The notes under the pieces were generated by a model. It worked only from the letters and a program-made list of their open reading frames with translations, did not search any database and was not told the DNA's origin. A program made the translations under genes and the position numbers. DNA of 64,000 nucleotides from Paenibacillus silvestris (GTDB lineage Bacteria > Bacillota > Bacilli > Paenibacillales > NBRC-103111), in contig NZ_WTUZ01000020.1 of the NCBI RefSeq assembly GCF_009882985.1, forward strand, positions 1 through 64,000, read 5' to 3'. Positions 62,908 to 64,000 of this stretch are shown piece by piece; within the stretch, counting starts at the first letter, position 1, and the number at the start of each line of letters is the position of its first letter.

Positions 62908-63831
62908 TTAAACAGACAGCCGCTCAACCAGCTGATGAGACGCCAGCACAAGATCCCCGCGAATCGTGCAAGCATTCGGGTCAGCCAAGCTGTCCAGGAA
63001 ATGCTGAACGACGCTGGCAAAGCCCCTTCTTTCCAGCACCGTGTCCCAGCTTCCGAAGGAATGTATGCGCGGTGCGGCGCCTTTTTCATAGAAGACCGCT
63101 GACTCCAAATTCGTCACCTCGACCGAACGGCCGCTGCCGTGCAGCTCGACTTTTTCCAAATCCACGCCAGCAAGCCTAACCATGCTATAGCTGCCCTGCG
63201 ATGAGCCGAAAGATAACGTTCCCGATGCGTGAAGCAGCTTTCCAACTTCATCCACTTGTTGATGATGTGAAGCCACTTCATAGGGACTCTCCCCCAGCCA
63301 GAGCAACAGATCTAACATATGAATCAAATCATCATACAACGTCTCTTTCGCGCCGTGGCCCTGCTGTTTAATCCGATGCTTCACGGCTGAACACCAATCG
63401 AAGCCGCCAGCTTCGCGAAGCCAGTCTCGCGCCTCGAGATAGAGCGGAGCAAATCTGCGATTAAAACCCGCTGCTAGCAGCACGCCTTTTCGTTCGGCGT
63501 AAGATGCCATTTCAACTGACTGTGCCCAGTCGTAGGACAAGGGCTTATCTACATACACAGCCACTCCCTGCTCCATGCATCTCATTGCAATTTCATAGTG
63601 GGTCGGTGTTGGACTGTGCACGAAAACAGCGTCCAGATCAAGCGCAAGAAGCTCTTCCAGCTTCGTCGTCCCGAACGGGATACGATACTTAGTCTTCATT
63701 CGTTCAACCGTTGCCGGTGTGGAGCTCACAATGCCCGCGATATCGACTTGCTCATTAACGGAAAGAAGAGGTAGATATACTTTTTGCGCGATATCCCCAA
63801 GCCCGATGATTCCGATTCTTTTTCTTGTCAT
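62908..63831 (-). CDS. Gfo/Idh/MocA-family oxidoreductase
   Basis: 307 residues. The NAD(P) Rossmann start is GIIGLGDIA, then SPTPTHYEIAM and DKPLS, the family's EKP-equivalent with catalytic Lys, and a C-terminal alpha/beta domain. Members oxidise sugars or inositols; the substrate is unknown. It follows an MFS gene by 9 nt, so it is likely in an operon with that transporter. Confidence 0.88.
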   Translation of the reverse strand: MTRKRIGIIGLGDIAQKVYLPLLSVNEQVDIAGIVSSTPATVERMKTKYRIPFGTTKLEELLALDLDAVFVHSPTPTHYEIAMRCMEQGVAVYVDKPLSYDWAQSVEMASYAERKGVLLAAGFNRRFAPLYLEARDWLREAGGFDWCSAVKHRIKQQGHGAKETLYDDLIHMLDLLLWLGESPYEVASHHQQVDEVGKLLHASGTLSFGSSQGSYSMVRLAGVDLEKVELHGSGRSVEVTNLESAVFYEKGAAPRIHSFGSWDTVLERRGFASVVQHFLDSLADPNACTIRGDLVLASHQLVERLSV

Positions 63832-63840
63832 TTTGGAAAG

Positions 63841-64000
63841 TCAGCTCCTTATTTGTTTCCCGAGTACCATGCGTCCTACAACTAATCCAAGTATCAGCAG
63901 CACAGCGCCAACCAGCGTCGAAACGCCATAAACCTGTACCCACATCGGGGCCTCTGCAATGAGTTCATACACTTTTCCGCCAACAATCGGTCCTAAAAAT
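63841..64000 (-). CDS. MFS transporter, C-terminal end (partial)
   Basis: On the minus strand the last 53 codons before a TGA at 63841 encode GPIVGGKVYELIAEAPMWVQ, then a hydrophobic helix (VGAVLLILGLVVGRMV) and a basic tail. The GPIVGG motif and the final membrane helix fit the end of an MFS protein. The gene runs off the right edge of the window and ends 9 nt before the oxidoreductase start. Confidence 0.75.
   Translation of the reverse strand, partial: FLGPIVGGKVYELIAEAPMWVQVYGVSTLVGAVLLILGLVVGRMVLGKQIRS

Overview
The window looks like chromosome of a Paenibacillus-type Bacillota species. Evidence: a 16S rRNA 5' end with Bacillus-like leader sequence, an S-layer-homology (SLH) surface protein, Lpl-type sugar ABC cassettes without their own ATPase, Spo0A boxes next to a sporulation-type kinase, a tandem glycine riboswitch before gcvT-gcvPA-gcvPB, strong AGGAGG-like ribosome sites and frequent GTG/TTG starts. 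Base composition is moderate, with GC-rich patches inside a few genes. No phage, insertion sequence, CRISPR array or tRNA was seen.

Layout. 1-333: start of an rrn operon (minus strand) with two tandem promoters. 334-7600: a small unknown protein, an SLH protein, a membrane-anchored FAD oxidoreductase, then a DeoR regulator/HAD phosphatase/MFS operon. 7.0-12.5 kb: RNA helicase, ECF sigma factor, hydrolase, SDR and CheX, mostly on the minus strand. 12.7-15.2 kb: PAS histidine kinase plus YutF-like phosphatase. 15.6-25.3 kb: PadR/MFS drug-efflux pair, LysR-HisJ, a GGDEF-EAL protein, AraC, an orphan ParB-like protein, GNAT and CYTH. 25.4-30 kb: a GH2 glucuronidase-type enzyme with a divergent AraC regulator, then an APH(3')-like kinase and P-loop kinase pair. 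30-37 kb: CorA, a two-component system with a frameshifted kinase, a frameshifted S41 protease, DinB, and a second APH-fold kinase.

37.5-55.1 kb is the most distinctive part: two related carbohydrate/nucleoside-type systems on the minus strand. The larger one, about 12 kb, is LacI - AtuA-like - DUF4387 - two permeases - binding lipoprotein - two ADP-ribosylglycohydrolase homologues - ribokinase - alpha/beta hydrolase. It looks like uptake and stepwise dismantling of an unknown ribosylated compound. The smaller one is GntR - (permease remnant) - a close paralogue of the binding lipoprotein - SUMF1-fold protein - TIM-barrel glycosidase-like protein. Matching palindromic operators flank its regulator gene.

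55.9-60.8 kb: gcvH, glycine riboswitch and the gcvT-gcvPA-gcvPB operon. 60.8-64 kb: a second DinB, a WYL regulator, a Gfo/Idh/MocA oxidoreductase and the end of an MFS gene running off the window.

Several intergenic regions carry non-coding elements of about 180 bp built from four 15-25-nt imperfect palindromes at centre spacings of about 51, 60-63 and 51 nt. Box sequences differ between families (A at 15.35 and 28.18 kb; B at 37.29 and 42.67 kb, with a partial copy at 6.8 kb; C at 55.63 kb; D at 62.56 kb) but the geometry is conserved. A separate ten-unit array with a 33-34-nt period lies at 55.27 kb. Function is unknown; I did not recognise any named repeat family.
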